Positions 1-6,976 of a DNA stretch of 64,000 bases are shown here, in pieces; position 1 is the stretch's first letter; each line of letters starts with the position of its first letter. Origin of the DNA: a virus; the IMG/VR virus record IMGVR_UViG_3300044568_004391, positions 87,985-151,984 of that record; one strand, written 5' to 3'. The translations under genes were made by a program, and so were the position numbers. The notes beneath the pieces were generated by a model. It made no database searches. It was not told the origin of the DNA and saw only the letters and a program-made list of their open reading frames with translations.

Positions 1-19
1 TATAGATAATCAATATGTC

Positions 20-112
20 GGGTAATTAATAATACTATTCTCTCCACATTTCACTTCGTGAACCACTCCACTTCGTTCCGTTATGTTTCGTTCATACTAT
101 TATTAATTACCC
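20..112. repeat. 15-bp perfect inverted repeat with 63-nt spacer
   Basis: The arm at 20-34 (GGGTAATTAATAATA) is the exact reverse complement of 98-112. The spacer contains a short CAC-TTC-GTG hairpin at 52-60 and CTTCGT/TTTCGT repeats. The function is unknown. Confidence 0.75.
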
Positions 113-274
113 ACCCCTTTATTTGTCCCACCTCCTGAAGTCCCACCCTGAAGAGACTGATAATGTAGGGAAACTTACAGATAAGGATGGTTCCCATCCT
201 TTACTATGAAGAGTTTCCATATGTAGTGTTTCTCGAATTATAACATAGGGAAGGGACTCTTCGAGTCAAGGATA

Positions 275-290
275 TGTTTCCCGTGAAACA
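275..290. promoter_or_regulatory. parS-like palindrome
   Basis: TGTTTCCCGTGAAACA matches the ParB-binding parS consensus TGTTTCACGTGAAACA at 15 of 16 positions. It sits in a gene-free hairpin-rich region. No parA or parB gene is visible in the window, so it may be a chance palindrome or a site for host ParB. Confidence 0.35.
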
Positions 291-397
291 TGTTAGTATG
301 TCAGTCTGACACCCCCACTTTTTTATTTGAGAACTACTGAAGAGGGATAAATTTGACCCTCTAAAGTTGGGGAATTTAAAGGAACTTCGTTCTCACG

Positions 398-428
398 CCC
401 CTTCAGGGGGGATATTCTTTTTTTTGCT
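398..428 (+). terminator. Possible rho-independent terminator
   Basis: A CCCC-TTCA-GGGG hairpin is followed shortly by a run of eight T's. No upstream + strand gene is visible inside the window, so it may end a transcript from the left. Confidence 0.35.
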
Positions 429-660
429 GTAAATAATTACCATCTAATTTTTCCTTGCTGGCACTACTGCCAGAGGGGATTTTTTCCCCTTCTTACTATC
501 AAGAACGACAATATGGTGGTATAAAGTGGGGGAAGGTGGGAACAAATGGGAGGACAAAATATGGGGGGTGGGATTATCCCATCCCGCAGTCGAGACTGAC
601 ATTTTGTCATTTCCAAATATTTCAGGTTATTTTTTTATTAAAAATTACCCCTCTTTATAC

Positions 661-1023
661 TCAGGGGACTAAGTATACTATTGTTTTAGAAGGTCTCCAA
701 TCTTGTATTTCAAAATCTGTAACCTTATTGATATCCAAGTAATCGGATAAGATGGGTGATATTGATATTATGAATTTTTCAATAAAGGTAAAAAAATCCT
801 CTTCGTTTAAAGTATTTTTGATAATTCCGTAGGCGGGTAGTGTGTCATATATATCAAATCTACCCAACACATCAATAGAATTATATTCTTCATATGTAAA
901 GATATGAGTTTGATCCACATAATAAAATACTGTTATATTACCTCTTGAATCTCTGTGGGGAACTAATCTCCCACCTTTAAGTTCAGATAGAACTAGGGAT
1001 ATGAGTTTATCAATTTTTTTCAT
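661..1023 (-). CDS. Paralogous small phage protein, family A (copy 4)
   Basis: This 120-residue protein is the last of four tandem paralogues. The chosen start gives MKKIDKLISLVLSEL, which aligns with its three upstream relatives; a longer in-frame start exists at 1068. The N-terminal helix reaches an L-S-E motif at residues 12-14, the pattern of a T4-type prohead-protease site. A conserved body has the form 'LPxYxxIxxxLxxEExFxFIEKF...ILPIxSDYLDINKV'. It overlaps the upstream gene by 14 nt. The molecular function is unknown; virion cargo is an inference. Confidence 0.7.
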   Translation of the reverse strand: MKKIDKLISLVLSELKGGRLVPHRDSRGNITVFYYVDQTHIFTYEEYNSIDVLGRFDIYDTLPAYGIIKNTLNEEDFFTFIEKFIISISPILSDYLDINKVTDFEIQDWRPSKTIVYLVP

Positions 1024-1417
1024 GATCGAAATATACTCTTGAGTAACCCCATTGGTCATAGAGATCATTTACATGTATGATGTTCACTTTGTTTATATCC
1101 ACAATTTCAGAAAATATGGGAAGGATTGCCATGGTTAATTTCTCGATAAACTCTTTTAATTCTTCTTTTGAGACGGAAGACAAGATTATTTTAAAGTGGG
1201 GTATATTACCATAGATGTTAAGAAAGTTTTCTCCGAGTCCTCTGGGAGCAAAACTTCGTTGTAAATATAATACCATTTCTTTATCGACATAATAATAACC
1301 CAACCTTTTTCCGTATGGATTAAACTCTGATTCACCTGCGGGTCTAAGTTCTTTATATAATCTCCCACCTTCGAGTTCGGGAAGGACCAACTTAACGAGT
1401 TTATCTAATTTATTCAT
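1010..1417 (-). CDS. Paralogous small phage protein, family A (copy 3)
   Basis: This 135-residue protein starts MNKLDKLVKLVLPELEGGRL, very close to the other three copies, with L-P-E at residues 12-14. The C-terminal half shares the FIEKL...ILPIFSEIVDINKV block with copy 4. Its ATG overlaps the stop of the gene at 1414-1791 (ATGA), so translation is probably coupled. No enzyme motif was recognised. Confidence 0.75.
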   Translation of the reverse strand: MNKLDKLVKLVLPELEGGRLYKELRPAGESEFNPYGKRLGYYYVDKEMVLYLQRSFAPRGLGENFLNIYGNIPHFKIILSSVSKEELKEFIEKLTMAILPIFSEIVDINKVNIIHVNDLYDQWGYSRVYFDHEKN

Positions 1418-1791
1418 TTTAAGTTATAGTATACAATTGTTTTTTCATGTCTTACCTCCGCCACCCTTATGGACGATATATCTTCGGGATCCAAGACTTC
1501 CGAGAAGTAGGGTAGAATTAGTTTTGCAAATTCTTCCATCAGTTCATAGAATTCTTTTGGGGGTAATGATGACAATAACAAACTATAGGTGGGGAGATTA
1601 TCGGTAATAAATAAAGCCCAATAATCAGAACGGTTAAGATAAAATTTGTCTAGCTGTAAGTGGCAAATAGTTTCATGTTCTTTATTATAAAGAATGGCTA
1701 TTGTGTATTCTGTGTCTTCAACCACTTTTACATGCAAGTCATCTTGAATTTCAGATAGAATTACTTTTGCGAGTTTGTTGATCTTATTCAT
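1414..1791 (-). CDS. Paralogous small phage protein, family A (copy 2)
   Basis: This 125-residue protein starts MNKINKLAKVILSEIQDDL, with L-S-E at residues 12-14. The C-terminal block (LMEEFAKLILPYFSEVLDPEDI) matches copies 3 and 4. ATGA overlaps at both ends make it an internal operon gene. Function unknown. Confidence 0.75.
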   Translation of the reverse strand: MNKINKLAKVILSEIQDDLHVKVVEDTEYTIAILYNKEHETICHLQLDKFYLNRSDYWALFITDNLPTYSLLLSSLPPKEFYELMEEFAKLILPYFSEVLDPEDISSIRVAEVRHEKTIVYYNLK

Positions 1792-2144
1792 CTGTATACA
1801 ATATAAGATATAAAATGGTTGGGATAGATGCTCGACACCACCACCTCACCGTAATAATCTATTAAGTCGGGAAGGATCACATATGCGATTTTCAATGCAA
1901 AGATTTCCTGATCGGTCCTATCAAGCAAACCCAGAATCATATTCATATTTTCAATCCGAGCGGAAACGATCCTGAGTTCATAATAACTGCTGTCCTGATC
2001 ATCAAGCAGTGTGGCGATTATCCTCCCCGAAGGGTCCCTCAAATCAGAAACAGTATTGTGATCATTGTAGTGCTTGCTTTTTACAAGATCCAAATTCTCT
2101 AACTCAGGTATCATGAGAGAAACGAGTTTGTCTATCTTCTTCAT
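1788..2144 (-). CDS. Paralogous small phage protein, family A (copy 1)
   Basis: This 118-residue protein is the first gene of the four-gene minus-strand operon. It begins MKKIDKLVSLMIPELENL, with I-P-E at residues 12-14. The C-terminal region (ALKIAYVILPDLIDYYGEVVV) is a diverged form of the family block. An ATATTTAT box ends 5 nt upstream of the start. Function unknown; the family resemblance and the promoter are directly visible. Confidence 0.75.
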   Translation of the reverse strand: MKKIDKLVSLMIPELENLDLVKSKHYNDHNTVSDLRDPSGRIIATLLDDQDSSYYELRIVSARIENMNMILGLLDRTDQEIFALKIAYVILPDLIDYYGEVVVSSIYPNHFISYIVYR

Positions 2145-2149
2145 AACAG

Positions 2150-2157
2150 ATAAATAT
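2150..2157 (-). promoter_or_regulatory. ATATTTAT box for the 1788-2144 operon
   Basis: The box reads ATATTTAT on the minus strand and ends 5 nt before the start at 2144. Confidence 0.5.
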
Positions 2158-2285
2158 ACAAAAAAAATAATTGATAAAAAAATTGGATCTTAATTTTTTT
2201 CGCCGTAACTTAGCATCATCTGACTAACCGAGAGGGGAGCAAGTATACTCCAACCTGCTTTATATTTTTTATAAAGGGGTGGGGA

Positions 2286-2642
2286 TTAAGTAAACCAATA
2301 TTCACCTCCACCCACCTTTCCCTGAAAAGTTAAATCCTGTGGGTAAACCTTCTTCGGGATCCTTGTTCCCAACATAGAAACCATTTTCTTGAATACTCCC
2401 TTGACAACCTTAAACATATCAGTCCATTCCAACATATTGACAACACCATTGGATTCAATAAAGTCCTTCTCAAAATAAAACTCCGATCCTATCCTATATG
2501 TGAAAAAACCAACCAACTGACCATCCTTCCTAACAAATAACTGATTGTATCCATGCAACATATTCGGTTCCCTGATCTCAACCTCCAACGGTCCATCATC
2601 CAAGATAGAGTCAACCAATGTATTTAATTGTCTCTCTGTCAT
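2286..2642 (-). CDS. Paralogous small phage protein, family B (copy 2)
   Basis: This 118-residue protein is paired with the gene just upstream (2644-2982). Both begin MTERQLNTLV[DE]SI, and both share 'F[IV][EK]SNGV[VF][ND]ML' near the middle and 'GG[EG]Y[WL]FT' at the C-terminus. The start was set at this shared methionine although a longer frame begins at 2669. The leader has the amphipathic character of the cargo-like proteins but lacks a clear I/L-x-E site. Function unknown. Confidence 0.7.
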   Translation of the reverse strand: MTERQLNTLVDSILDDGPLEVEIREPNMLHGYNQLFVRKDGQLVGFFTYRIGSEFYFEKDFIESNGVVNMLEWTDMFKVVKGVFKKMVSMLGTRIPKKVYPQDLTFQGKVGGGEYWFT

Positions 2643-2643
2643 T

Positions 2644-2982
2644 TCAATTCCTTGTAAATAAATACCCACCCGTAAGTTTACAACAATATTCTAAACTATC
2701 CAATATAGATGGGTTGGGTATATATTCTTTAACAATAGAAGCAACCCTTCCGTATAAACCATAAAGAAGTTCTATCTGATCCTCCTCCTTTAACATATCA
2801 AATACACCATTGGATTTAACAAACTCAGGCCATAAGAAAAAGTTAATGTCACCACCATACGCAGCAACCCAATCACCATCTTGAGTTTGAACATTACACC
2901 TCCCTTCTTCACCAACATTAACAACTAATTCATTGTCACCTATTATGCTTTCAACCAAAGTATTTAATTGTCTCTCTGTCAT
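2644..2982 (-). CDS. Paralogous small phage protein, family B (copy 1)
   Basis: This 112-residue protein is the paralogue of 2286-2642, with the same MTERQLNTLV start. In-frame codons extend upstream to 3036 but would run through the TATTTAT box at 3001-3007, so the inner start is preferred. No catalytic motif was seen. Confidence 0.7.
   Translation of the reverse strand: MTERQLNTLVESIIGDNELVVNVGEEGRCNVQTQDGDWVAAYGGDINFFLWPEFVKSNGVFDMLKEEDQIELLYGLYGRVASIVKEYIPNPSILDSLEYCCKLTGGYLFTRN
2658..2664 (-). promoter_or_regulatory. TATTTAT box for the gene at 2286-2642
   Basis: The box lies 15 nt upstream of the start at 2642, inside the 3' end of the preceding paralogue. Confidence 0.45.
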
Positions 2983-3000
2983 ATCATTACTATTGATAAT

Positions 3001-3007
3001 ATAAATA
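3001..3007 (-). promoter_or_regulatory. TATTTAT box for the gene at 2644-2982
   Basis: The box lies 18 nt upstream of the start at 2982. Confidence 0.45.
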
Positions 3008-3036
3008 CCAATACATAATAAATTTGGAATTGTCAA

Positions 3037-3343
3037 ATATTCTATTACAGGGGGGATCAGGTGTTAGGGGATGGGTAAACCCCCTCCATACCCTATTGAC
3101 CCCCCCTCCCCCTCCGTATGCCCCCCATATACCCCCCTAAGATGGGTCAAAAAGGGGGTTTAATCCCCTCTATAAAGTTTTCCCCCCTGAAAGTGAAAAA
3201 AATGTTTATAAAATTTTTTGGAAAAATTTGGGATTTTTGTCTTATATGTTTTTGGAAACATTGACCCCCTCTTTAAGAATGATCTGTATATATGAAATAA
3301 AAATTTTTGGAAAAATTTACAAAATCGGGTTTTATATATATGA
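3037..3343. other. Gene-free stretch with strong G/C-run asymmetry
   Basis: About 300 nt without a credible gene. From roughly 3075 to 3190 the + strand carries repeated runs of four to eight C's, so the minus strand carries G-runs able to form a G-quadruplex. This is striking against the AT-rich surroundings. It separates the minus-strand block on the left from the + strand block on the right. Confidence 0.6.
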
Positions 3344-4027
3344 TTGAAAAAAAACAATATGTTAGAAAATTTCAAATGGGGGAGTCAAGATTCTGAGACA
3401 CAAAATTACTGTATAAATGAAATTTTGGAAAACAACACATATTCAAAAATCTTCAATGTTGATCAAGGGGATATTGTTGTTGATTTGGGAGGGTCTAATG
3501 GGATCTTTAGTTATTCCATTTTAAATCGTAAACCTATGTTTATCTATGTTCTTGAGGCTATATCCGATCAGGTTAAATTAATTGATGAGAATTTAGGAGA
3601 ATATCCTCACTTATCTATTCACGGGGCACTTTCTGAAAAGAAGACAATTAAGGAAATCAGGTGGGGGTCTTATGTTGATTATAATATCCCAACTTTTTCA
3701 TTTGAAGAATTTATTCACGGGTTTAATATCCCAAAGATTGATTTCTTCAAGGTGGATATAGAGGGTGGGGAGTATGATATATTTAAAAAAGAACATATTG
3801 ATTATTTGTTATCCATTCCAAAGATCGTTTGTGAGTTTCATCTTCATAGGGACGAGAGTTTGAATAACTGTAAATTCAGATATTTCAGGGACAATATCTT
3901 ACCCAACTTTTCTAACTTCCATGTTTTTTCCTTGGACGGTGCTGATATTAAGTGGGATCTATGGAACGAACATTTTTTGGAATATTATACCGAAGTAATT
4001 TTTCATTTTGATAATAGGACACATTGA
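3344..4027 (+). CDS. FkbM-family SAM-dependent methyltransferase
   Basis: This 227-residue protein has a class I methyltransferase core. The SAM-binding motif is DIVVDLGGSNGIFSYS (about residues 43-58), and the 'KIDFFKVDIEGGEYDIF' segment is typical of FkbM enzymes, which often O-methylate sugars or glycolipids. A second in-frame ATG follows five codons later. A strong terminator follows at 4033-4060. The substrate is unknown; given the glycan island further on, a sugar substrate is plausible. Confidence 0.75.
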   Translation: MKKNNMLENFKWGSQDSETQNYCINEILENNTYSKIFNVDQGDIVVDLGGSNGIFSYSILNRKPMFIYVLEAISDQVKLIDENLGEYPHLSIHGALSEKKTIKEIRWGSYVDYNIPTFSFEEFIHGFNIPKIDFFKVDIEGGEYDIFKKEHIDYLLSIPKIVCEFHLHRDESLNNCKFRYFRDNILPNFSNFHVFSLDGADIKWDLWNEHFLEYYTEVIFHFDNRTH

Positions 4028-4032
4028 TTTTT

Positions 4033-4060
4033 AACCCCTCTTAAGTGAGGGGTTTTTTAT
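4033..4060 (+). terminator. Rho-independent terminator after the FkbM gene
   Basis: CCCCTC/GAGGGG stem with a 6-nt loop, then six T's. Confidence 0.8.
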
Positions 4061-4149
4061 TTCTGAAATATTGACCCCTCCTTTATTATGGGGATGGGAA
4101 ATCTGAAATAAAATTTCTGGAAAAATTTTTTAATTTTGTTGGGGTTCAT

Positions 4150-4157
4150 TATCTTTG
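4150..4157 (+). promoter_or_regulatory. TAnnTTTG -7 box (leaderless type)
   Basis: TATCTTTG matches the Bacteroidota -7 element and ends exactly 4 nt before the ATG at 4162. Confidence 0.55.
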
Positions 4158-4161
4158 GGAT

Positions 4162-4506
4162 ATGGAAAGGAAATCTGATTTGATCTTGCTTCGTTTGTTT
4201 CAAGAATTTCGGTGGGTTTCATATGGGTCTATCAAAGATCATATTAACTATAGAATTCCTGATGGGGATATGGTTTTAATTCGCAATGGTGATCCTGACA
4301 AGGAGATCTATATCCATATGACCGGTGGTGATGCCCGGTTTAACATTGCCTTATACGAAGACCATTTTTGTGATATGTCATTGGAATATTTCAAAAAGTT
4401 TCTTCGGGTCTTTCTTTTGGAACATGGATTGCATCGGTATTCAAGGGTGGTGAAATGGGACTTCCCTTTATTTCGAAGACCTCATGGTTTCATCTCCCCT
4501 CTTTGA
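4162..4506 (+). CDS. Small phage protein of unknown function
   Basis: This 114-residue protein has no recognised domain. It is rich in aromatic and basic residues, and no signal peptide or membrane helix is evident. It is an isolated transcription unit: a host-type -7 box ends 4 nt before the ATG and a terminator follows at 4520-4547. That arrangement supports a real gene, possibly expressed early. Confidence 0.65.
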   Translation: MERKSDLILLRLFQEFRWVSYGSIKDHINYRIPDGDMVLIRNGDPDKEIYIHMTGGDARFNIALYEDHFCDMSLEYFKKFLRVFLLEHGLHRYSRVVKWDFPLFRRPHGFISPL

Positions 4507-4519
4507 GGTTAATTTATAT

Positions 4520-4547
4520 CCCCTCCCTTATTGGTGAGGGGTTTTTT
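4520..4547 (+). terminator. Rho-independent terminator
   Basis: CCCCTC/GAGGGG stem plus six T's. The terminator with the following AT-rich promoter stretch (4520-4565) recurs at 5488-5533 with one mismatch in 46 nt. Confidence 0.8.
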
Positions 4548-4554
4548 ATTTTTT

Positions 4555-4657
4555 ATTATATTTATTTGTAAATAATAATTCTATGACACAACGACTAATA
4601 TTAACAGAAGAAGAAAAAAGAAACATCCAAAAGATGTATGGTATGATTAATGAACAA
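4555..4657 (+). repeat. 103-bp direct repeat, copy 1 (promoter plus leader peptide)
   Basis: This segment matches 5056-5158 at 100 of 103 positions. It spans the ATATTTAT box, the untranslated leader, the ATG and the coding sequence up to the I-N-E-Q residues. Identity stops abruptly there. Confidence 0.9.
4558..4565 (+). promoter_or_regulatory. ATATTTAT box for the gene at 4583
   Basis: The box ends 17 nt before the ATG and lies within the 103-bp repeat. Confidence 0.6.
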
Positions 4658-4996
4658 CCTGATGACCAATTAAAAATGCTTCAAAATGAAGGTTATATTG
4701 ATGTAACAGATTCTGTTCATAAAGGCGAATATGTATTAGAAATTCCTGATGGTAAAAACTATAAAGTCAAAGGTGGTGGTTATCAATTTAAGCTTTTAAC
4801 AGATGATAATAAAGAAACAGGTTATCTTTTTTTATCTGAAAATGGAGTAAGAACACCTTCTATGGAGAAAGGTCCATTCTATGTTGAGGATAATGGAAAA
4901 ATGATTCGTCTTAATCAAGAATTTATAGGGATTTTAGGTCAAAATGGAAGGATTTTGTATAACCAAAAATTAAATCAAGTTAAAATTGAAAGATAA
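4583..4996 (+). CDS. Putative head-packaged protein with cleavable leader
   Basis: This 137-residue protein opens MTQRLILTEEEKRNIQKMYG followed by MINEQ. The leader is almost identical to that of the next gene, while residues 25-137 are unrelated. The I-N-E|Q junction fits the I/L-x-E consensus of T4-type prohead proteases. The remainder (about 113 residues) is hydrophilic, with glycine-rich, beta-type segments and no recognised fold. It is a single-gene unit between two terminators. Cargo status is inferred from the leader. Confidence 0.75.
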   Translation: MTQRLILTEEEKRNIQKMYGMINEQPDDQLKMLQNEGYIDVTDSVHKGEYVLEIPDGKNYKVKGGGYQFKLLTDDNKETGYLFLSENGVRTPSMEKGPFYVEDNGKMIRLNQEFIGILGQNGRILYNQKLNQVKIER

Positions 4997-5020
4997 ATTT
5001 TTATAAACTATATATTTAAG

Positions 5021-5048
5021 AACCTCTCCAATACGGGGAGGTTTTTTT
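5021..5048 (+). terminator. Rho-independent terminator
   Basis: CCTC(T)CC/GGGGAGG-type stem followed by seven T's, directly after the gene at 4583-4996. Confidence 0.75.
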
Positions 5049-5055
5049 GTTTTCA

Positions 5056-5158
5056 ATTATATTTATTTGTAAACAATAATTCTATGGCACAACGACTAAT
5101 ATTAACAGAAGAAGAAAAGAGAAACATCCAAAAGATGTATGGTATGATTAATGAACAA
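5056..5158 (+). repeat. 103-bp direct repeat, copy 2 (promoter plus leader peptide)
   Basis: This is the second copy of 4555-4657, offset by 501 bp. It differs by one base in the leader and two in the coding part. Confidence 0.9.
5059..5066 (+). promoter_or_regulatory. ATATTTAT box for the gene at 5084
   Basis: The box ends 17 nt before the ATG, the same spacing as in the first repeat copy. Confidence 0.6.
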
Positions 5159-5485
5159 GAAGAGACCAATTTCGATAAAAATTACTTTATGTCTAAAAAG
5201 ACGGGAACTGTAACCTTCGGTTCTCAAGCCATTCCATTAGAAGTTGACGGGATTAAGGTTTCTGACTACAAGACCCAATGGAAAAGAAATTTCAAAATAG
5301 AGAATATAGGGGGTAGAGGATTTCAACCTGGGGTTTTCACATGGACATACGGAGAGGAAGTTCCAACGGGAGTTATGGGTTATAGTACTGATTCTGATGT
5401 ACGTACATCAGAACCAGGTATATCAATAAAAGATAGTGCAAATAAAGAAGTTGGCACACTTATTTTTGAGTTACCTTGGGATTAA
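5084..5485 (+). CDS. Putative head-packaged protein with duplicated leader
   Basis: This 133-residue protein shares its first 25 residues with the protein at 4583-4996 except for Thr2 to Ala; the rest is unrelated. The predicted cut after I-N-E would release about 108 residues. The mature part looks beta-rich ('GTVTFGSQAIPLEVDGIKV' and 'KEVGTLIFELPWD'). No enzyme motif was found. A terminator follows at 5487-5515. Confidence 0.75.
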   Translation: MAQRLILTEEEKRNIQKMYGMINEQEETNFDKNYFMSKKTGTVTFGSQAIPLEVDGIKVSDYKTQWKRNFKIENIGGRGFQPGVFTWTYGEEVPTGVMGYSTDSDVRTSEPGISIKDSANKEVGTLIFELPWD

Positions 5486-5486
5486 A

Positions 5487-5515
5487 CCCCCTCCCTTATT
5501 GGTGAGGGGTTTTTT
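5487..5515 (+). terminator. Rho-independent terminator
   Basis: Near-identical copy of the terminator at 4520-4547 (CCCCTC/GAGGGG, then six T's). Confidence 0.8.
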
Positions 5516-5525
5516 GTTTTTTATT

Positions 5526-5533
5526 ATATTTAT
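5526..5533 (+). promoter_or_regulatory. ATATTTAT box upstream of the gene at 5576
   Basis: The spacer to the ATG is long (42 nt) and holds about four tandem ATAAA units (roughly 5536-5560). Confidence 0.45.
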
Positions 5534-5575
5534 ATATAAAATAAAATAAAATAAAATAATTTTAAAATCAATAAA

Positions 5576-5986
5576 ATGAGAAAAGTTAGATTGACGGAAT
5601 CAGAATTGGTCCGTATCATAGAAAGAATTGTAAAAGAAGAATCCTTAACGGGAGGTAGATCAAAACCAGAATTCAAAGGTAGATTGGCTAAATCCAAAAA
5701 AGATTTTGGGATGGGATGGAGAGATGAATATGACAGCCCATCTGAAGGACCAGGTGAGAGATCAGGTTCGATTGTGAGTTATGAAGATTTTATGCGTTTC
5801 GCAGAAGACCACCCCGATTTGGCTGAGTTTTATTTTGGTTGGGCCGGTGATGAATCAGGTGAAGTTTTTGACAAATATGGTGGTGTAGATCTATTTAATC
5901 CTGAAGAAGATATGGCAAATCTTGAAGAGATGAAAAGAAAAGTCAGAGTTATGGAAAATAAACTCAAAAGGAAAATGGGAAGATAA
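5576..5986 (+). CDS. Putative head-packaged protein, acidic/basic mixed
   Basis: This 136-residue protein begins MRKVRLTESELVRIIERIVK. That leader type recurs at 5991, 8091 and 31064 (RLTExDLxxIxxRVxxE). The best I/L-x-E site is I-I-E at residues 14-16. The body contains a charged coiled-coil-like C-terminus (about residues 110-136) and no known domain. It is followed 4 nt later by the next gene, so the two are probably one operon. Confidence 0.75.
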   Translation: MRKVRLTESELVRIIERIVKEESLTGGRSKPEFKGRLAKSKKDFGMGWRDEYDSPSEGPGERSGSIVSYEDFMRFAEDHPDLAEFYFGWAGDESGEVFDKYGGVDLFNPEEDMANLEEMKRKVRVMENKLKRKMGR

Positions 5987-5990
5987 CAAA

Positions 5991-6398
5991 ATGAAAAAAG
6001 TTGTAAGATTAACGGAAAATGATTTGATTAGATTAACCAAGAGAGTTCTACTCGAATCGAAAGCTCAAGAGGCGGTAGACACCGCCTTTGAAAAATTTGA
6101 ATCAGGTCAAAAACCTCCAGCAGGTATGGTTCAAAATGTAAAAAAATGTTTGGAGAATACACCTCTCAGAAATATTGTTTTGGCTGGGGGAGATGTTGCT
6201 CAGTTAATTTTGAGTGTATTAGCATTGACGTTACTTGTCATGGTTGGTTGGGAAGCAGCATTGGTTGTGGCGGGGATTCATGGGGCACTTAGTATTTTAG
6301 AACACACATATAAAATAAAAGGTGTAAATGTTTTTGCAAAATCAGAAAAAGATATAAAATTTTTCGTTAATTGTTTACAATCAAAAGGGGTAATTTAA
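5991..6398 (+). CDS. Putative head-packaged membrane-active protein
   Basis: This 135-residue protein begins MKKVVRLTENDLIRLTKRVL, and L-L-E|S at residues 20-23 fits the cleavage pattern. Residues about 63-102 form one or two hydrophobic helices (LAGGDVAQLILSVLALTLL and the segment after it). A short soluble tail follows. A packaged protein with a membrane hairpin could help genome entry, but that is inference. A terminator follows at 6445-6471. Confidence 0.75.
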   Translation: MKKVVRLTENDLIRLTKRVLLESKAQEAVDTAFEKFESGQKPPAGMVQNVKKCLENTPLRNIVLAGGDVAQLILSVLALTLLVMVGWEAALVVAGIHGALSILEHTYKIKGVNVFAKSEKDIKFFVNCLQSKGVI

Positions 6399-6444
6399 TA
6401 ATCGATATTTCTTCTTTTATTGGAATAAAAAATAAAATTATTTC

Positions 6445-6471
6445 GGGGACCGAATTGGTCCCCTTTTTTTT
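6445..6471 (+). terminator. Rho-independent terminator
   Basis: GGGGACC/GGTCCCC perfect 7-bp stem with a GAATT loop, then eight T's. Confidence 0.85.
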
Positions 6472-6546
6472 GAAATCTAAAATTTCTGGAAAATTTTTTG
6501 ATATTATGGGGGTTTATTCTTATGTTTATAATATAGACCCAAAATT

Positions 6547-6975
6547 ATGAAACATATCATTTCCGTTATTTGTTTTATGATCTTCTCTCTTGTGGGAAGT
6601 TCACAAACCATCACAAAGGCTGCCATCTATAGATCCACCAATCAGAAGATTTCCATTTCAGAATTTGCTGGCGGTGCCATCATCTTCTATTATCAAAATC
6701 CTGACTATACTCACATCGTTGACCTCCTTCATTTCGGGGTTCAAAACAAGACCGAAGCTCTTGCTCTTATGGATGAATGTCTTCATGTTTTGAGTATGGA
6801 AAAAACCGGACAAGACCAACATATCTATCATAACTATAAATTCCATCAGATCATCCGGTATGGGTTCAATCAAAACTCCGTCATCATCGGCCGGTTATAT
6901 CTGAATGCCAAAACCATCGAGGAAATCAAACTTGCTCTTCTGAACTATTCTTATTCATCAATCAAAAATCAATAA
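6547..6975 (+). CDS. Exported protein of unknown function
   Basis: This 142-residue protein starts with a clear signal peptide (MKHIISVICFMIFSLVGSSQ). The Ser-Gln at the cleavage point is typical of Bacteroidota exported proteins. The mature part has no recognised domain. It lies 1 nt before the next exported-protein gene. It should act in the periplasm or at the envelope of the infected cell. Confidence 0.65.
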   Translation: MKHIISVICFMIFSLVGSSQTITKAAIYRSTNQKISISEFAGGAIIFYYQNPDYTHIVDLLHFGVQNKTEALALMDECLHVLSMEKTGQDQHIYHNYKFHQIIRYGFNQNSVIIGRLYLNAKTIEEIKLALLNYSYSSIKNQ

Positions 6976-6976
6976 T

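Larger units (their letters stand above)
1..660. other. Gene-free region rich in inverted repeats
   Basis: I see no convincing coding sequence here. The stretch is dense in hairpins: a 15-bp inverted repeat (20-34 with 98-112), an 8-bp hairpin at 183-201, a parS-like palindrome at 275-290, a 13-nt palindrome at 299-311, a C4/G4 hairpin followed by T's near 398-428, and a 6-bp hairpin at 458-473. G-runs and C-runs alternate with AT-rich DNA. It could be a regulatory, replication or partition region, but no origin signature is clear. Confidence 0.5.

Noticed and set aside
455-742. 95-codon + strand frame at the left end
   Set aside because: It overlaps the 3' end of the conserved paralogue at 661-1023, has unusual composition and no promoter box, and runs through hairpins.
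3160-3375. Minus-strand frame in the C-run region
   Set aside because: Low-complexity Phe/Lys-rich translation caused by A/T and G runs; no family resemblance and it overlaps the FkbM gene start.
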